From Thioalkalivibrio sp. XN8 (GTDB lineage: Bacteria; Pseudomonadota; Gammaproteobacteria; Steroidobacterales; XN24), in NCBI RefSeq assembly GCF_011058255.1, contig NZ_JAALFH010000033.1, forward strand, positions 1-64,000: a DNA stretch of 64,000 nt. The letters run 5' to 3'. This document shows positions 43,462 through 52,012 of the stretch, piece by piece. The stretch's first letter is position 1. Every line of letters begins with the position of its first letter. The position numbers were made by a program, and so were the translations under genes. The notes under the pieces were generated by a model. It searched no databases. It was not told the origin of the DNA and was given only the letters and a program-made list of their open reading frames with translations.

Positions 43462-43563
43462 ATGAAGACGCACATCAAGACGCAGATGACCCGCGAACAG
43501 ACCATGCGCATGCTGACGATTTTCGCGATTGCCTGCCTGACGCTCGCGTCCATCGCCGCCTGA
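43462..43563 (+). CDS. 33-residue membrane peptide at head of GntR-ABC operon
   Basis: A short ORF too small for usual gene calling. The product is MKTHIKTQMTREQTMRML followed by a hydrophobic stretch (TIFAIACLTLASIAA): basic amphipathic N-terminus, then one short membrane helix or an incomplete signal. The GAGAACTGCC leader is a weak ribosome site. It stands directly after the operator and ends 17 bases before the GntR start codon, in the same orientation. It could be a leader peptide or a small envelope protein. Confidence 0.5.
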   Translation: MKTHIKTQMTREQTMRMLTIFAIACLTLASIAA

Positions 43564-43580
43564 GGCACAAGGAGTCACCC

Positions 43581-43964
43581 ATGGAAGGCGAGTGGAACGA
43601 TAGCCAGCCTATCTACCGCCAGCTCCGCGACCGCGTGGTGAAAATGATCCTCGAGGGCGTGCTCGGCGACGGCGACGCACTGCCCTCGGTCCGCACCGTG
43701 GCGGCCGAGTACCGGCTCAATCCCCTGACGGTCCTGAAGGGCTACCAGGAACTGGTCGACGAAGGCCTGGTGGAGAAGCGCCGGGGCCGGGGCATGTACG
43801 TGCGGGACGGCGCCCGCAAGGCGCTGGTCAAGGACGAGCGCCAGGCGTTCCTGGACGAGCAGTGGCCGGAGGTGGTGCGCACCATCCGGCGCCTGAAGCT
43901 GGACCTGGACGAGCTGCTGGCATCGGCCCGCCGGCAGCTCGATGACGAGGAGAAGCCGCAGTGA
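43581..43964 (+). CDS. GntR family (YtrA subfamily) transcriptional regulator
   Basis: Repressor of short GntR type. The 127-residue product has the winged helix at residues 8-75 (PIYRQLRDRVVKMI, LPSVRTVAAEYRLNPLTVLKGYQ) and only a short helical tail for dimerisation, which defines YtrA-type proteins. In Bacillus YtrA controls ABC exporters responding to cell-envelope antibiotics. AAGGAG precedes the ATG at 43581. The stop overlaps the ATPase start (GTGA/ATGA at 43961-43964). Confidence 0.93.
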   Translation: MEGEWNDSQPIYRQLRDRVVKMILEGVLGDGDALPSVRTVAAEYRLNPLTVLKGYQELVDEGLVEKRRGRGMYVRDGARKALVKDERQAFLDEQWPEVVRTIRRLKLDLDELLASARRQLDDEEKPQ

Positions 43965-44818
43965 GCACCGTGATTCGCGCCCGGGGCCTGTCGCGCCGCT
44001 ACGGCAGCACCGTGGCCCTGGACAATGTCGACTTCGAGATCCAGAGCGGCCGCATCGTCGGCCTGGTCGGGCCCAACGGCGCCGGCAAGACCACGGCGTT
44101 GAAGGCCGTCCTGGGCCTGGGCCATTTCGACGGCGAGCTGGAAGTGCTGGGCCTGGACCCGCGCCGCCAGCGCGCCGAGCTGATGCAGCAGGTGTGCTTC
44201 ATCGCCGACGTGGCGGTGCTGCCGCGCTGGCTGAGGGTGCGCCAGGCGCTGGACTTCGTGGCGGGGCTGCACCCGCGGTTCAACCGCGAGCGGGCCGAGG
44301 CTTTCCTCGCCCAGACCGAGATCAAGCGCGACAGCAAGGTCAGCGCCCTGTCCAAGGGCATGATCGTCCAGCTGCACCTGGCGCTGATCATGGCCATCGA
44401 CGCCCGGCTGCTGGTGCTGGACGAGCCGACGCTCGGGCTCGACATCCTCTATCGCAAGGACTTCTACGCCACGCTGCTGAACGACTATTTCGACGGCGAG
44501 CGCACCATCCTCCTGACCACCCACCAGGTGGAGGAGGTGGAGCACATCCTCACCGACCTGATGTTCATCAGCCACGGCAAGCTGGTGCTCGACGAGCCGA
44601 TGGAGTCGCTGGGCGAGAAGTACCTGGAGCTGGTCACGCGGCCGGACCAGGCCGAGGCCGCCCGTCGCCTCGGGCCGCTGTCGGAGCGCCAGGGCCTGGG
44701 CCGGCACGGCTTCATCTTCGAGAACCGCAGCCGCGAGGAACTGGCGCCGCTGGGCGAACTGAAGGTGCCGGGCGTAGCGGACCTGTTCGTCGCCAAGGTC
44801 AGGAGGACTGCGTCGTGA
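43961..44818 (+). CDS. ABC transporter ATP-binding protein (YtrB-like)
   Basis: ATPase of an ABC-2 type exporter. The 285-residue product has Walker A (GPNGAGKTT), Walker B (LLVLDEPTLGLD) and H-loop (TTHQVEE). The ABC signature is degenerate: LSKGMIVQL instead of LSGGQ, with Lys in place of the first Gly, a pattern common in YtrB-like proteins. The start is GTG at 43961, overlapping the regulator stop. Coupled by GTGA overlap to the permease. Confidence 0.92.
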   Translation: MSTVIRARGLSRRYGSTVALDNVDFEIQSGRIVGLVGPNGAGKTTALKAVLGLGHFDGELEVLGLDPRRQRAELMQQVCFIADVAVLPRWLRVRQALDFVAGLHPRFNRERAEAFLAQTEIKRDSKVSALSKGMIVQLHLALIMAIDARLLVLDEPTLGLDILYRKDFYATLLNDYFDGERTILLTTHQVEEVEHILTDLMFISHGKLVLDEPMESLGEKYLELVTRPDQAEAARRLGPLSERQGLGRHGFIFENRSREELAPLGELKVPGVADLFVAKVRRTAS

Positions 44819-45732
44819 ACCAGATGATGACCCTGTTGCGCCGGGAACTGGTCGAGCATCCCGCCAGCTGGATGGTGCCGGCGGTGCTGGGCGCGCTGTT
44901 CGTGGTTGCCGCGCTGTTCGCCGTGTTCGGCATCGCGCGGGTGGGGATCGACGAGATCCAGTTCGACTCCGACCTGATGGCCGAGGCGGCCGACCCGATG
45001 CAGATCCGTGCGGTGCTGACGGTCATGTTCCTGTCGATCGCCACGCTGTTCTCCGGGGTGATCAGCGTGATCATCGCCTTCTACCTGCTGGACGCGCTCT
45101 ACGCGGAGCGCAAGGACCGCAGCATCCTGTTCTGGAAATCGCTGCCGGTCAGCGATCTCAAGACGGTGGGTTCCAAGTACCTGACCGGCTTCCTGGTGAT
45201 GCCGCTGCAGGCGCTGGCCATGTTCCTCGCCACTGCAGTGCTGGTCTGGCTCATCGCGGGCCTCGCGGGCGCCGTCGCCGGCACGGGCCAGTTCCTGTTG
45301 CAGGGACCGCTGGCCCTGCTGCAGGCGGCGATCGTGATGGCCTACGGGCTGATCGCGTTCGGGCTCTGGCTCGCGCCCGTGCACGCCTGGCTGCTGCTGG
45401 TCTCCGCCTTTGCCCGGCGCGCGGTGCTGGCCTGGGCGGTGTTGCCGCCGCTGCTGGCCATCGTCGCGGAGAAAGTCCTGTTCGACACCAAGTACTTCGC
45501 GTTCCTCCTGGGGCAGCGCCTGTCCGGCGGCATGGAACTCGCCTTCAGCGGCGAGGGCAGCGCCGCCATCGTGGCGGAGGACGAGGGCTTTTCGGCAGTT
45601 TTCCCCGCGCTGTCCGACCTCATGACGCCGGGGCGTTTGCTGGCTGCCCCAGAGCTGTGGGGCGGTCTGGTGGTGGCCGCGGTTTTCCTGGCCGGCGCCG
45701 TCTGGCTGCGGCGCTGGCGCGACGATTCCTGA
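44815..45732 (+). CDS. ABC-2 type permease
   Basis: Inner-membrane partner of the YtrB-like ATPase. The 305-residue product has six predicted membrane helices, with a large loop between the first and second (about residues 45-65) and between the fifth and sixth. The start is GTG at 44815, overlapping the ATPase stop, with AGGAGG at 44802-44807. Substrate unknown; the downstream envelope genes suggest lipid or envelope stress. Confidence 0.88.
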   Translation: MNQMMTLLRRELVEHPASWMVPAVLGALFVVAALFAVFGIARVGIDEIQFDSDLMAEAADPMQIRAVLTVMFLSIATLFSGVISVIIAFYLLDALYAERKDRSILFWKSLPVSDLKTVGSKYLTGFLVMPLQALAMFLATAVLVWLIAGLAGAVAGTGQFLLQGPLALLQAAIVMAYGLIAFGLWLAPVHAWLLLVSAFARRAVLAWAVLPPLLAIVAEKVLFDTKYFAFLLGQRLSGGMELAFSGEGSAAIVAEDEGFSAVFPALSDLMTPGRLLAAPELWGGLVVAAVFLAGAVWLRRWRDDS

Positions 45733-45782
45733 TCCTGCGCCTGGCGCGCAGCCCTGTCTTAGTTCACGGAGGTTCGAGAGTC

Positions 45783-46172
45783 ATGTTGACCAAGTTCAAG
45801 CAGCCCCTGGTCCCCGCCCTGGCGCTGTGCGCCGTCGCCCTCGCCGCCGGCGGGTGCGTGGTGGTGGTGGATGGGGAAGGCGTCCACCGGGGGAAGAGCG
45901 ACGTGGAGTGGGCCAAGGTGGGCGATTCCGCCCCGGCGGCGGCGTCGGCCGCGGCCGACGGCGCCCTGGCGCGCGAGGTCCGCAACCGCTTTGAGGCCGA
46001 CACGGCCCTCGCCGGGGAGGACATCACGGTGTCGTCGAGCGGCGATGTCGTGACCCTGCATGGCCGCCTCGGCGAGCCGGCGCTGCTCGAGCACGCGCTG
46101 CGGGTAGCGGCGGAAGTGCCGGGCGTGACGCGCGTCGTGTCGCGGCTGACGATCGAGATGGAGGGACAGTGA
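45783..46172 (+). CDS. BON-domain lipoprotein
   Basis: Periplasm-facing lipoprotein. The 129-residue product has a lipoprotein signal ending in the lipobox AGGC (Cys about residue 25), a short linker and one BON domain (about 60-129: LAREVRNRF, ITVSSSGDVVTLHGRL, VPGVTRVVSRL). BON domains bind membranes or phospholipid. CGGAGG lies ten bases before the ATG at 45783. It follows the permease after 50 bases and is followed by the DUF4097 gene after one base. Confidence 0.88.
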   Translation: MLTKFKQPLVPALALCAVALAAGGCVVVVDGEGVHRGKSDVEWAKVGDSAPAAASAAADGALAREVRNRFEADTALAGEDITVSSSGDVVTLHGRLGEPALLEHALRVAAEVPGVTRVVSRLTIEMEGQ

Positions 46173-46173
46173 A

Positions 46174-47265
46174 ATGCAGATGATCAGCCACAAGTCATGG
46201 CCGGCCGTCCTGGCGCTGGCCGCACTCGTCGCCTGGCCGGCAATGGCCGCCGAGCGCGTGGTCGAACTGGAGCTTGATGCGCCCACGCTGCGCGTCACCA
46301 ATCTTGCTGGCTCGGTGCGCATCGTCCCGGGCGACACCGGGCTGCTGCGCGCCACCATCAGGTCGGCTGACGCGGACCTCGGCGATGCCGTCCGCATTGA
46401 CCAGGAGCGCGACGGGGACACTCTCAGCGTGACGGTCCGGCTGCCGGGTCGCCTCGATGAGGTGCGCTACGACGACGACCAGTTCCGGCGGCTCGACGTG
46501 CGGCTCGAGTACGAGGGCGACCGGATCCGCGTCCGCAGCAACGACGGCCAGCGCCTGCGCGTCGACCTCGAGCTGCAGCTGCCGGCCGGTGCCCTGCTCG
46601 AGCTGCGCCAGGGTGTCGGCGAGATCAGTGCGGCCGGGGTCGATGCCGACCTCAACCTGAGCCTCAACTACGGGCGCATCCGTGCGATGGACGGGCAGGG
46701 GGCGCTGGTGGCGGTGACCCGGGCGGGCGACATGGACATCAGCAGCCAGCGCGGCCAGCTCGACGCGCGCTCCGGCTCCGGCGACCTGCGGATCGAGAAC
46801 GTCCTCGGCACCAGCCGCGCGCGCACCGGGTCCGGGGACATCATGCTGCGGGGCGCGGACGGCGACATGCAGGTCGAGACCGGCTCGGGCAACCTCGAGC
46901 TCGGCGACGTCATCGGCTCGCTGCGGGCGCGCACGGGCTCCGGCGACGTCGAGATCCGCAATCTCGGCGCGCGCGCCCAGCTGGACATCGCCACCGGTTC
47001 GGGCGACGTCGAGGCCGACGGCGACCTCGGTGCGCTGCGTGACGTGACCATTCGCACCGGCAGCGGCGATGTCGACCTGCAGAGCACCGAGCCGCTGTCG
47101 CTCCGGCTCAGCCTCGGCACCGGCAGCGGCAGCATCAAGGTCGACGTGCCGGTGATGGGCGAGGTGGAATCCGGCCGGCGCAGCTTCCGGGCCACGGTCG
47201 GCGCCGGCGAGGGTGAAGCCCGCATCAACACCGGCAGCGGCGATATCCGTATCAAGGCGCCCTAG
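46174..47265 (+). CDS. DUF4097 beta-helix protein, exported
   Basis: A 363-residue secreted or periplasmic protein with a signal peptide (cleavage near PAMAAE, about residue 25). The C-terminal two-thirds hold eight short repeats built on (S/T)GSG(D/N/S) at about 16-20 residue spacing (for example [20 protein letters not shown]), which should wind into a right-handed beta helix. DUF4097 proteins often sit with sigma/anti-sigma or envelope-stress operons. ATG at 46174 with GGAGGGAC upstream. The stop TAG is shared in part with the purT stop on the other strand. Confidence 0.88.
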   Translation: MQMISHKSWPAVLALAALVAWPAMAAERVVELELDAPTLRVTNLAGSVRIVPGDTGLLRATIRSADADLGDAVRIDQERDGDTLSVTVRLPGRLDEVRYDDDQFRRLDVRLEYEGDRIRVRSNDGQRLRVDLELQLPAGALLELRQGVGEISAAGVDADLNLSLNYGRIRAMDGQGALVAVTRAGDMDISSQRGQLDARSGSGDLRIENVLGTSRARTGSGDIMLRGADGDMQVETGSGNLELGDVIGSLRARTGSGDVEIRNLGARAQLDIATGSGDVEADGDLGALRDVTIRTGSGDVDLQSTEPLSLRLSLGTGSGSIKVDVPVMGEVESGRRSFRATVGAGEGEARINTGSGDIRIKAP

Positions 47266-48443
47266 AGGCTGATCCGCACCGCTTCGGCAACGCGTCGCGC
47301 CCTGGCCCGCGCCTCCTCCAGGCTCTCCCCGCGGGCCAGGGCCACGCCGAGCCGGCGCCGGCCGTGGAGTTCCGGCTTGCCGAACAGCCGCAGGTCCGTG
47401 TCCGGTTCCACCAGGGCATCCGACACGCCGGCGTAGCGGATGTGGCTGGAGTCGCCCTCGCCGAGGATGGCGCAGGAGGCCGACGGCCCCCACTGGCGGA
47501 TCGCCGGGACCGGCAAGTCCAGGATCGCGCGCAGGTGCAGCGCGAACTCCGACAGGTCCTGCGACACCAGGGTCACCAGCCCCGTGTCGTGCGGCCGGGG
47601 CGAGACCTCGCTGAACAGCACCTCGTCGCCGCGCACGAACAGCTCCACGCCGAACAGGCCATGGCCGCCGAGGCGGCCGGTGATCGCTGCCGCGACCTGC
47701 TGCGCCCGCTCCAGGGCCAGCGCCGTCATCGGCTGCGGCTGCCAGGACTCGCGATAATCGCCGTCGACCTGCAGGTGGCCGATCGGCGCGCAGAAACTGG
47801 TGCCGTCGCGGTGGCGCACCGTGAGCAGCGTGATCTCGTAGTCGAACTCGACGAAGCCCTCGATGATGACGCGGCCGGCGCCGGTGCGGCCGCCCTGCTG
47901 CGAGTAGGTCCAGGCGCGCTCGATGTCGGCCTCGCTGCGGACCGTGGACTGGCCCTTGCCGGAGGAGCTCATGACCGGCTTCACCACGCAGGGCAGGCCG
48001 ATCTCGGCGACCGCGGCGCGATACGCCTCCTCGGTGTCGGCGAAACGGAAGGGCGAGGTCGGCAGGCCGAGTTCCTCCGCCGCCAGCCGCCGGATGCCCT
48101 CGCGGTCCATGGTCAGGCGCGCCGCCACGGCGGTCGGGATGACGTTCCAGCCTTCCGCCTCCAGGGCCTGCAGCTCGGGCGTGGCGATGGCCTCGATCTC
48201 CGGCACGATCAGCGCCGGCCGCTCCTGCTCCACGACCGCCCGCAAGGCGGCACGGTCCAGCATGTCGATGACGTGGCTGCGGTGGGCGACCTGCATGGCA
48301 GGGGCGTTGGCGTAGCGGTCCACCGCGATCACCTCGACCCCCAGCCGCTGGGCCTCGAGCGCCACTTCCTTGCCGAGCTCGCCGGAGCCGAGCAGCAGCA
48401 GCCGGGTGGCGGTATCGCTGAGGGGAGTGCCCAGGGTAGTCAT
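47262..48443 (-). CDS. purT: Formate-dependent GAR transformylase PurT
   Basis: ATP- and formate-dependent formylation of glycinamide ribonucleotide in purine synthesis, an alternative to PurN. The 393-residue product (E. coli 392) is an ATP-grasp enzyme: [15 protein letters not shown] at the N-terminus, [14 protein letters not shown] (ATP loop) and the metal-binding [15 protein letters not shown] at 48441-48443. It converges on the DUF4097 gene: the two stop codons lie in one CTAG (47262-47265). Confidence 0.96.
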   Translation of the reverse strand: MTTLGTPLSDTATRLLLLGSGELGKEVALEAQRLGVEVIAVDRYANAPAMQVAHRSHVIDMLDRAALRAVVEQERPALIVPEIEAIATPELQALEAEGWNVIPTAVAARLTMDREGIRRLAAEELGLPTSPFRFADTEEAYRAAVAEIGLPCVVKPVMSSSGKGQSTVRSEADIERAWTYSQQGGRTGAGRVIIEGFVEFDYEITLLTVRHRDGTSFCAPIGHLQVDGDYRESWQPQPMTALALERAQQVAAAITGRLGGHGLFGVELFVRGDEVLFSEVSPRPHDTGLVTLVSQDLSEFALHLRAILDLPVPAIRQWGPSASCAILGEGDSSHIRYAGVSDALVEPDTDLRLFGKPELHGRRRLGVALARGESLEEARARARRVAEAVRISL

Positions 48444-48531
48444 AGCAGCCTCGCCGAGGTCGGGTTCAAGCAGCGGGTCGCGGCCAACGATACCGTCGCG
48501 CCGGATGGCTGTCACGAGCGCGCCGTTGCGC

Positions 48532-49563
48532 TCAGGCGGGCGGCCTGCCCGGCCTGCCCGGGCCGCCCACGCCATGCTTGCGGAGCAGGCCGCGCAACTG
48601 GTCGTAAGTCAGCCCGAGTGATTCGGCGGCGACGCGGCGGTTGCCGTCCGCCGCGTTCAGCGCGCGCAGCACCAGGCGCTGCTCGAAGCGGTCGACCTCG
48701 GCGCGGAAATCGAGCGGCAGGGCGGACCCGGGCGGGAGCTCGCCCGCGGCCTCGTCGGGCGCCGCCGCGTCGGGCGCAGGCGCATGAGGCGTGGCGAAGG
48801 GATCGAAATGAATTTCCTCGAGCGGCTGCGCCGGGTCACTGGCGCGATAGATCGAGCGCTCGACGGCGTTCTTGAGTTCGCGCACGTTGCCAGGCCAGGG
48901 CCAGGCCAGCAGCGCCTCGACGGCCCGTTCCGAGAGCCCGGGAAAGAACGGACGGCGCAGCTCGGCGGTGAAAGCCACGGCGAAATGCTCCGCCAGTTCC
49001 AGCACGTCTTCCGGCCGCGCGCGCAGGGGCGGCACATGGACGACGTCGAAGGCCAGCCGGTCGAGCAGGTCGGCTCGAAAGCGGCCCTCTCGCGCGGCTG
49101 CCGGCAGGTCTTCGTTGGTCGCGCCGAGAATGCGCACATCGACCTGGAGCGTCTCGCTGCCGCCGACCCGCTCGAACTCGCCGTACTCGATGACCCGCAG
49201 GATCTTCTCCTGCATCCGCGCCGGCAGGGTGCCCAGCTCGTCCAGGAACAGGCTGCCGCCGTCGGCGCGCTCGAAGCGGCCCGTATGCCGCCGGGTGGCG
49301 CCGGTGAAGGCGCCGGCCTCGTGGCCGAACAGTTCCGACTCCAGCAGGCTCTCCGTGAGCGCGGCACAGTTGAGCTTCACCAGCGGCTGCTCCCAGCGCG
49401 GCGACAGGTAATGCAGCCGGGCGGCCACCAGTTCCTTGCCGGTGCCGCGCTCGCCGAGGATCAGGGCCGGCCGGTCGAGCGGCGCCAGGCGCGAGACCTG
49501 CTCGAGCATGGCGCCGAAGGCCGGCGAACTGCCCAGCATCGGTGAACCGGTATCGTGATCCAT
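48532..49563 (-). CDS. pspF: PspF, sigma-54 enhancer-binding activator of the psp operon
   Basis: AAA+ activator without a receiver domain. The 343-residue product has Walker A (GERGTGKEL), the sigma-54-contacting GAFTGA loop (about residue 85), Walker B ([11 protein letters not shown]), and a C-terminal Fis-type helix-turn-helix ([24 protein letters not shown]). In E. coli PspA binds and inhibits PspF until membrane stress. A Pro/Ala linker of about 45 residues before the HTH is longer than in E. coli. ATG at 49561-49563, divergent from pspA as in enterobacteria. Confidence 0.95.
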   Translation of the reverse strand: MDHDTGSPMLGSSPAFGAMLEQVSRLAPLDRPALILGERGTGKELVAARLHYLSPRWEQPLVKLNCAALTESLLESELFGHEAGAFTGATRRHTGRFERADGGSLFLDELGTLPARMQEKILRVIEYGEFERVGGSETLQVDVRILGATNEDLPAAAREGRFRADLLDRLAFDVVHVPPLRARPEDVLELAEHFAVAFTAELRRPFFPGLSERAVEALLAWPWPGNVRELKNAVERSIYRASDPAQPLEEIHFDPFATPHAPAPDAAAPDEAAGELPPGSALPLDFRAEVDRFEQRLVLRALNAADGNRRVAAESLGLTYDQLRGLLRKHGVGGPGRPGRPPA

Positions 49564-49682
49564 GGGCGAATAATGCCGAGTTTGGGCGCTAATCACCAAA
49601 TTTAATTGGCAGGCTACGCCGATTTTCCTCAGCGCCCCGAAAAATTTGCATTTAAAACAGTCAGTTGTGAGCCGCCTAGAGC

Positions 49683-49697
49683 TGGCACGGTTCCTGC
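49683..49697 (+). promoter_or_regulatory. Sigma-54 promoter of the psp operon
   Basis: TGGCACG at -24 (49683-49689) and CTGC at -12 (49694-49697), with the invariant GG and GC exactly ten bases apart. It lies 33 bases upstream of the pspA ATG. The AT-rich stretch at 49594-49665 between it and pspF (for example CACCAAATTTAATTGG) should hold the PspF enhancer sites and an IHF bend. Confidence 0.9.
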
Positions 49698-49729
49698 AAC
49701 TACCTGGTCAGGACAACGGAGGAACCGCC

Positions 49730-50407
49730 ATGGGCATCTTTTCCCGCTTTTCTGACATCGTGAATTCGAACATCAACGCCCTGCTGGAGAAGGCCGAGGA
49801 CCCGGAGAAGATGGTCCGGCTGATTATCCAGGAGATGGAAGACACCCTGGTCGAGGTGCGCTCTGCCGCGGCTCGCGCCATCGCCGACCGCAAGCAGCTC
49901 TCCCGCCGCCTGGCCGAGGCGCAGCGCGAGGCCGAGGACTGGGGCCGCAAGGCTGAGCTTGCGGTGCGCAAGGGCCGGGACGACCTGGCCCGCGCCGCCC
50001 TGACCGAGAAGTCGCACGCCGAGCAGCGCGTGGCCACGCTGGAAGAGCAGGGCGTCCAGGTCGAAGAGGCGCTGGCCCGGCTGAACGACGACATGGCCCG
50101 GCTGCAGGAGAAGCTCGCCGACGCCAAGGCGCGCCAGAAGGCGATGGTCGTGCGCCACCACACCGCCGGCCACCAGCTGGAGATGCGGCGCCAGATCCAC
50201 GAGTCGAGGATCGACGACGCGCTGGTGAAGTTCGAAAAGTTCGAGCGTAAGCTCGAGGACGTCGAGGGCCGGGTCGAAGCCTACGACCTGGGCCAGCGCA
50301 AGGACCTGGGCCGCGAGTTTGCGAGCCTCGAGTCCGAGGAGTCGATCGAGGCCGAGCTGGCCGCGCTGAAGCAGCGCGTTGGCGGCGAGACCCAGGACAA
50401 GGCCTGA
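49730..50407 (+). CDS. pspA: Phage shock protein A
   Basis: ESCRT-III-like membrane protein that keeps stressed inner membranes sealed and inhibits PspF. The 225-residue product begins MGIFSRFSDIVNSNINALL (amphipathic helix) and continues as long coiled coils rich in Glu/Arg/Ala. Length matches E. coli PspA (222). CGGAGG precedes the ATG at 49730. First gene of the sigma-54-driven operon. Confidence 0.96.
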   Translation: MGIFSRFSDIVNSNINALLEKAEDPEKMVRLIIQEMEDTLVEVRSAAARAIADRKQLSRRLAEAQREAEDWGRKAELAVRKGRDDLARAALTEKSHAEQRVATLEEQGVQVEEALARLNDDMARLQEKLADAKARQKAMVVRHHTAGHQLEMRRQIHESRIDDALVKFEKFERKLEDVEGRVEAYDLGQRKDLGREFASLESEESIEAELAALKQRVGGETQDKA

Positions 50408-50431
50408 ACGAGGGCTTGAGGAGCCGGCACG

Positions 50432-50659
50432 ATGGAAGAGTTCATTGGCGCATTCATGATCATCCTGGCGGCCGTCGTGCTGCCGCTGGTGGTGATCCTG
50501 CACTACGTCACCAAATGGAAGTCCTCGCGGACCCTGTCGGGCGACGAGCAGCGCATGCTCGAGGAGCTGTGGCAGGACGCGCAGAAGATGGAAAGCCGGA
50601 TCAATGCGCTGGAGACCATCCTCGACGACCAGGTGCCCGACTGGAGGAGACGGACATGA
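50432..50659 (+). CDS. pspB: Phage shock protein B
   Basis: Small inner-membrane protein that, with PspC, senses stress and recruits PspA. The 75-residue product has an N-terminal helix (about residues 5-28), then a cytoplasmic coiled coil with the PspB signature LHYVTKWK and LEELWQDAQKMESRI. Its stop overlaps the pspC start (ATGA at 50656-50659). Confidence 0.93.
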   Translation: MEEFIGAFMIILAAVVLPLVVILHYVTKWKSSRTLSGDEQRMLEELWQDAQKMESRINALETILDDQVPDWRRRT

Positions 50660-50934
50660 ACCGCGGCCTGCGATCCCTGCGCAGCGTGCGCCTCTACCGC
50701 GACAGCGAGCGCGGCATGGTGATGGGCGTCTGCGCCGGCCTGTCCGACCAGTTCGGCTTCCGGCTCGGGCCGCTGCGGATCATCACCCTGGTCTCGCTGC
50801 TGCTGTTCACCCTGCCCACGCTGCTGGTGTACGTGGCCGCCGGCCTGCTGCTGCCCGACAAGCCGTTGCGCTATTACGGCAGCCGCGACGAGCGTGACTT
50901 GTGGGGCAGCCGTTCGGGGAGGATGGAAGCGTGA
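50656..50934 (+). CDS. PspC-domain protein 1 (short)
   Basis: The 92-residue product has the PspC domain: LYRDSERGMVMGVCAGLSD-type N-terminus, one membrane helix (about residues 45-68) ending LLLPDKP, and a short basic tail. It lacks the long C-terminal coil of full-length PspC. Its stop overlaps the start of the second PspC gene (GTGA at 50931-50934), so the two are made together. Confidence 0.88.
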   Translation: MNRGLRSLRSVRLYRDSERGMVMGVCAGLSDQFGFRLGPLRIITLVSLLLFTLPTLLVYVAAGLLLPDKPLRYYGSRDERDLWGSRSGRMEA

Positions 50935-51320
50935 AGCGCGAGCCCAATCCCGCCCGTTTCTATCGCGATCCCGAGGCCGGGCGGCTCGGCGGCGTGTGCG
51001 CCGGCATCGCCGATTACTTCGGCTTCGACCTGACGCTGACGCGGGTGCTGACCATCATCGGGATGCTGTTCTTCCCGACACTGATCCTGGTTTACGTCGC
51101 CCTGTGGTGGCTGTTGCCGACCAAGCCGGGCAAGCTTTACCGGGACGCGGAGGACCAGGAGTTCTGGCGCGGCGTGCGCGTTTCGCCGGCCGCGACCTTG
51201 TCGGACGTGCGCCATCGCTTCCGCAGCAACGAGGCCCGGCTGCAGCGCATGGAGCGCTACGTCACCTCGCGCAATTTCGGTCTCGACCGCGAGTTCCAGG
51301 ATCTCGAGCGCGGCGATTGA
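50931..51320 (+). CDS. pspC: Phage shock protein C (full-length type)
   Basis: The 129-residue product has the PspC domain (FYRDPEAGRLGGVCAGIADYFG), a membrane helix (about residues 38-62, ending WWLLPTKP), and a C-terminal helical tail ending RMERYVTSRNFGLDREF and QDLERGD. Length and tail match E. coli PspC (119). GTG start at 50931 with GGGGAGGA upstream. The tail motif recurs in the next two genes. Confidence 0.92.
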   Translation: MKREPNPARFYRDPEAGRLGGVCAGIADYFGFDLTLTRVLTIIGMLFFPTLILVYVALWWLLPTKPGKLYRDAEDQEFWRGVRVSPAATLSDVRHRFRSNEARLQRMERYVTSRNFGLDREFQDLERGD

Positions 51321-51338
51321 TCAGCCCGCGCGGCGTGG

Positions 51339-51391
51339 GCCGCCCGGGCGGCGGGAAAGACAACAACAGCAACAACAACCAGCAGGAGAGT
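51339..51391 (+). other. Leader with GC palindrome and CAA-rich tract
   Basis: After pspC a perfect palindrome GCCGCCCGGGCGGC (51339-51352; the same 14-mer as at 31168-31181) is followed by AAGACAACAACAGCAACAAC and further CAA units up to 51381, then the AGGAGA ribosome site of the next gene. CA-rich, unpaired leaders raise translation; here one follows a hairpin that could partly stop transcription. Confidence 0.5.
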
Positions 51392-51396
51392 TTCTG

Positions 51397-51609
51397 GTGA
51401 ACGTCTTTGAAATGGTCATCATCATCGTCTTCCTGGGCATCGCCTCGGAGATGTTCTCCAAGTGGCTCAAGCATAAGAAGCAGGTCGCGCCCGCGAGCGA
51501 CCCCCGCATCGAACGACTCGAGGAGCGCGTTCGCGTGCTCGAACAGATCGTCACCGACTCCGGCTACGAGCTGCGCCGCCAGTTCCGCGACCTGGAGCGA
51601 GGCAGCTGA
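51397..51609 (+). CDS. Small psp-operon membrane protein, copy 1
   Basis: A 70-residue protein with one N-terminal membrane helix (about 3-21, MVIIIVFLGIASEMF), a short basic stretch (KWLKHKKQ) and a coiled coil (ERLEERVRVLEQIVTDSGYE then LRRQFRDLERGS). The overall plan is like PspB (helix plus cytoplasmic coil), but the sequence end copies the PspC tail. GTG start at 51397 with AGGAGA upstream. It is a paralogue of the next gene (about 65% identical by eye). Confidence 0.85.
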   Translation: MNVFEMVIIIVFLGIASEMFSKWLKHKKQVAPASDPRIERLEERVRVLEQIVTDSGYELRRQFRDLERGS

Positions 51610-51680
51610 GGCGTTCGCCGCCTGATATCCTCTGTTTCCGCGCGGCTCCGGCCTGACAATCAGCAGAAGGAGATCATCAG

Positions 51681-51896
51681 GTGCATCCATTCGAACTGGT
51701 CGCCATCATTGTCTTCCTCGGCATCGTGTCGAAGATGTTCTCCGACTACATGAAGAACAAGAAAGAGAGGCCGCCGGCCGAGACCGACGACCGCATCGAG
51801 CGGCTCGAGGAGCGCGTCCGCGTGCTCGAGCAGATTGTCACCGACTCAGGCTACGAGCTCCGGCGCAAGTTCCGCGACCTCGAGCGCGAGGACTGA
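51681..51896 (+). CDS. Small psp-operon membrane protein, copy 2
   Basis: A 71-residue paralogue of the preceding gene: membrane helix at about 3-20, basic KNKKERPP segment, and an almost identical coil (DRIERLEERVRVLEQIV, YELRRKFRDLERED). GTG start at 51681 with AAGGAGA upstream. The sequence after each stop also matches (CCTGATATCCT then TTCCGCGCGGC at 51622 and 51912), which shows a tandem duplication of gene plus spacer. Confidence 0.85.
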   Translation: MHPFELVAIIVFLGIVSKMFSDYMKNKKERPPAETDDRIERLEERVRVLEQIVTDSGYELRRKFRDLERED

Positions 51897-52012
51897 GGTC
51901 CGCGCCCGCCTGATATCCTGAGCTTCCGCGCGGCCGGTCCGCGCCGTCGCAGGAGTCGCAACCGGACGGTCGCGACGCGCGAAGACGTGGCGTACGCCGC
52001 GAGGAAGCCCAG

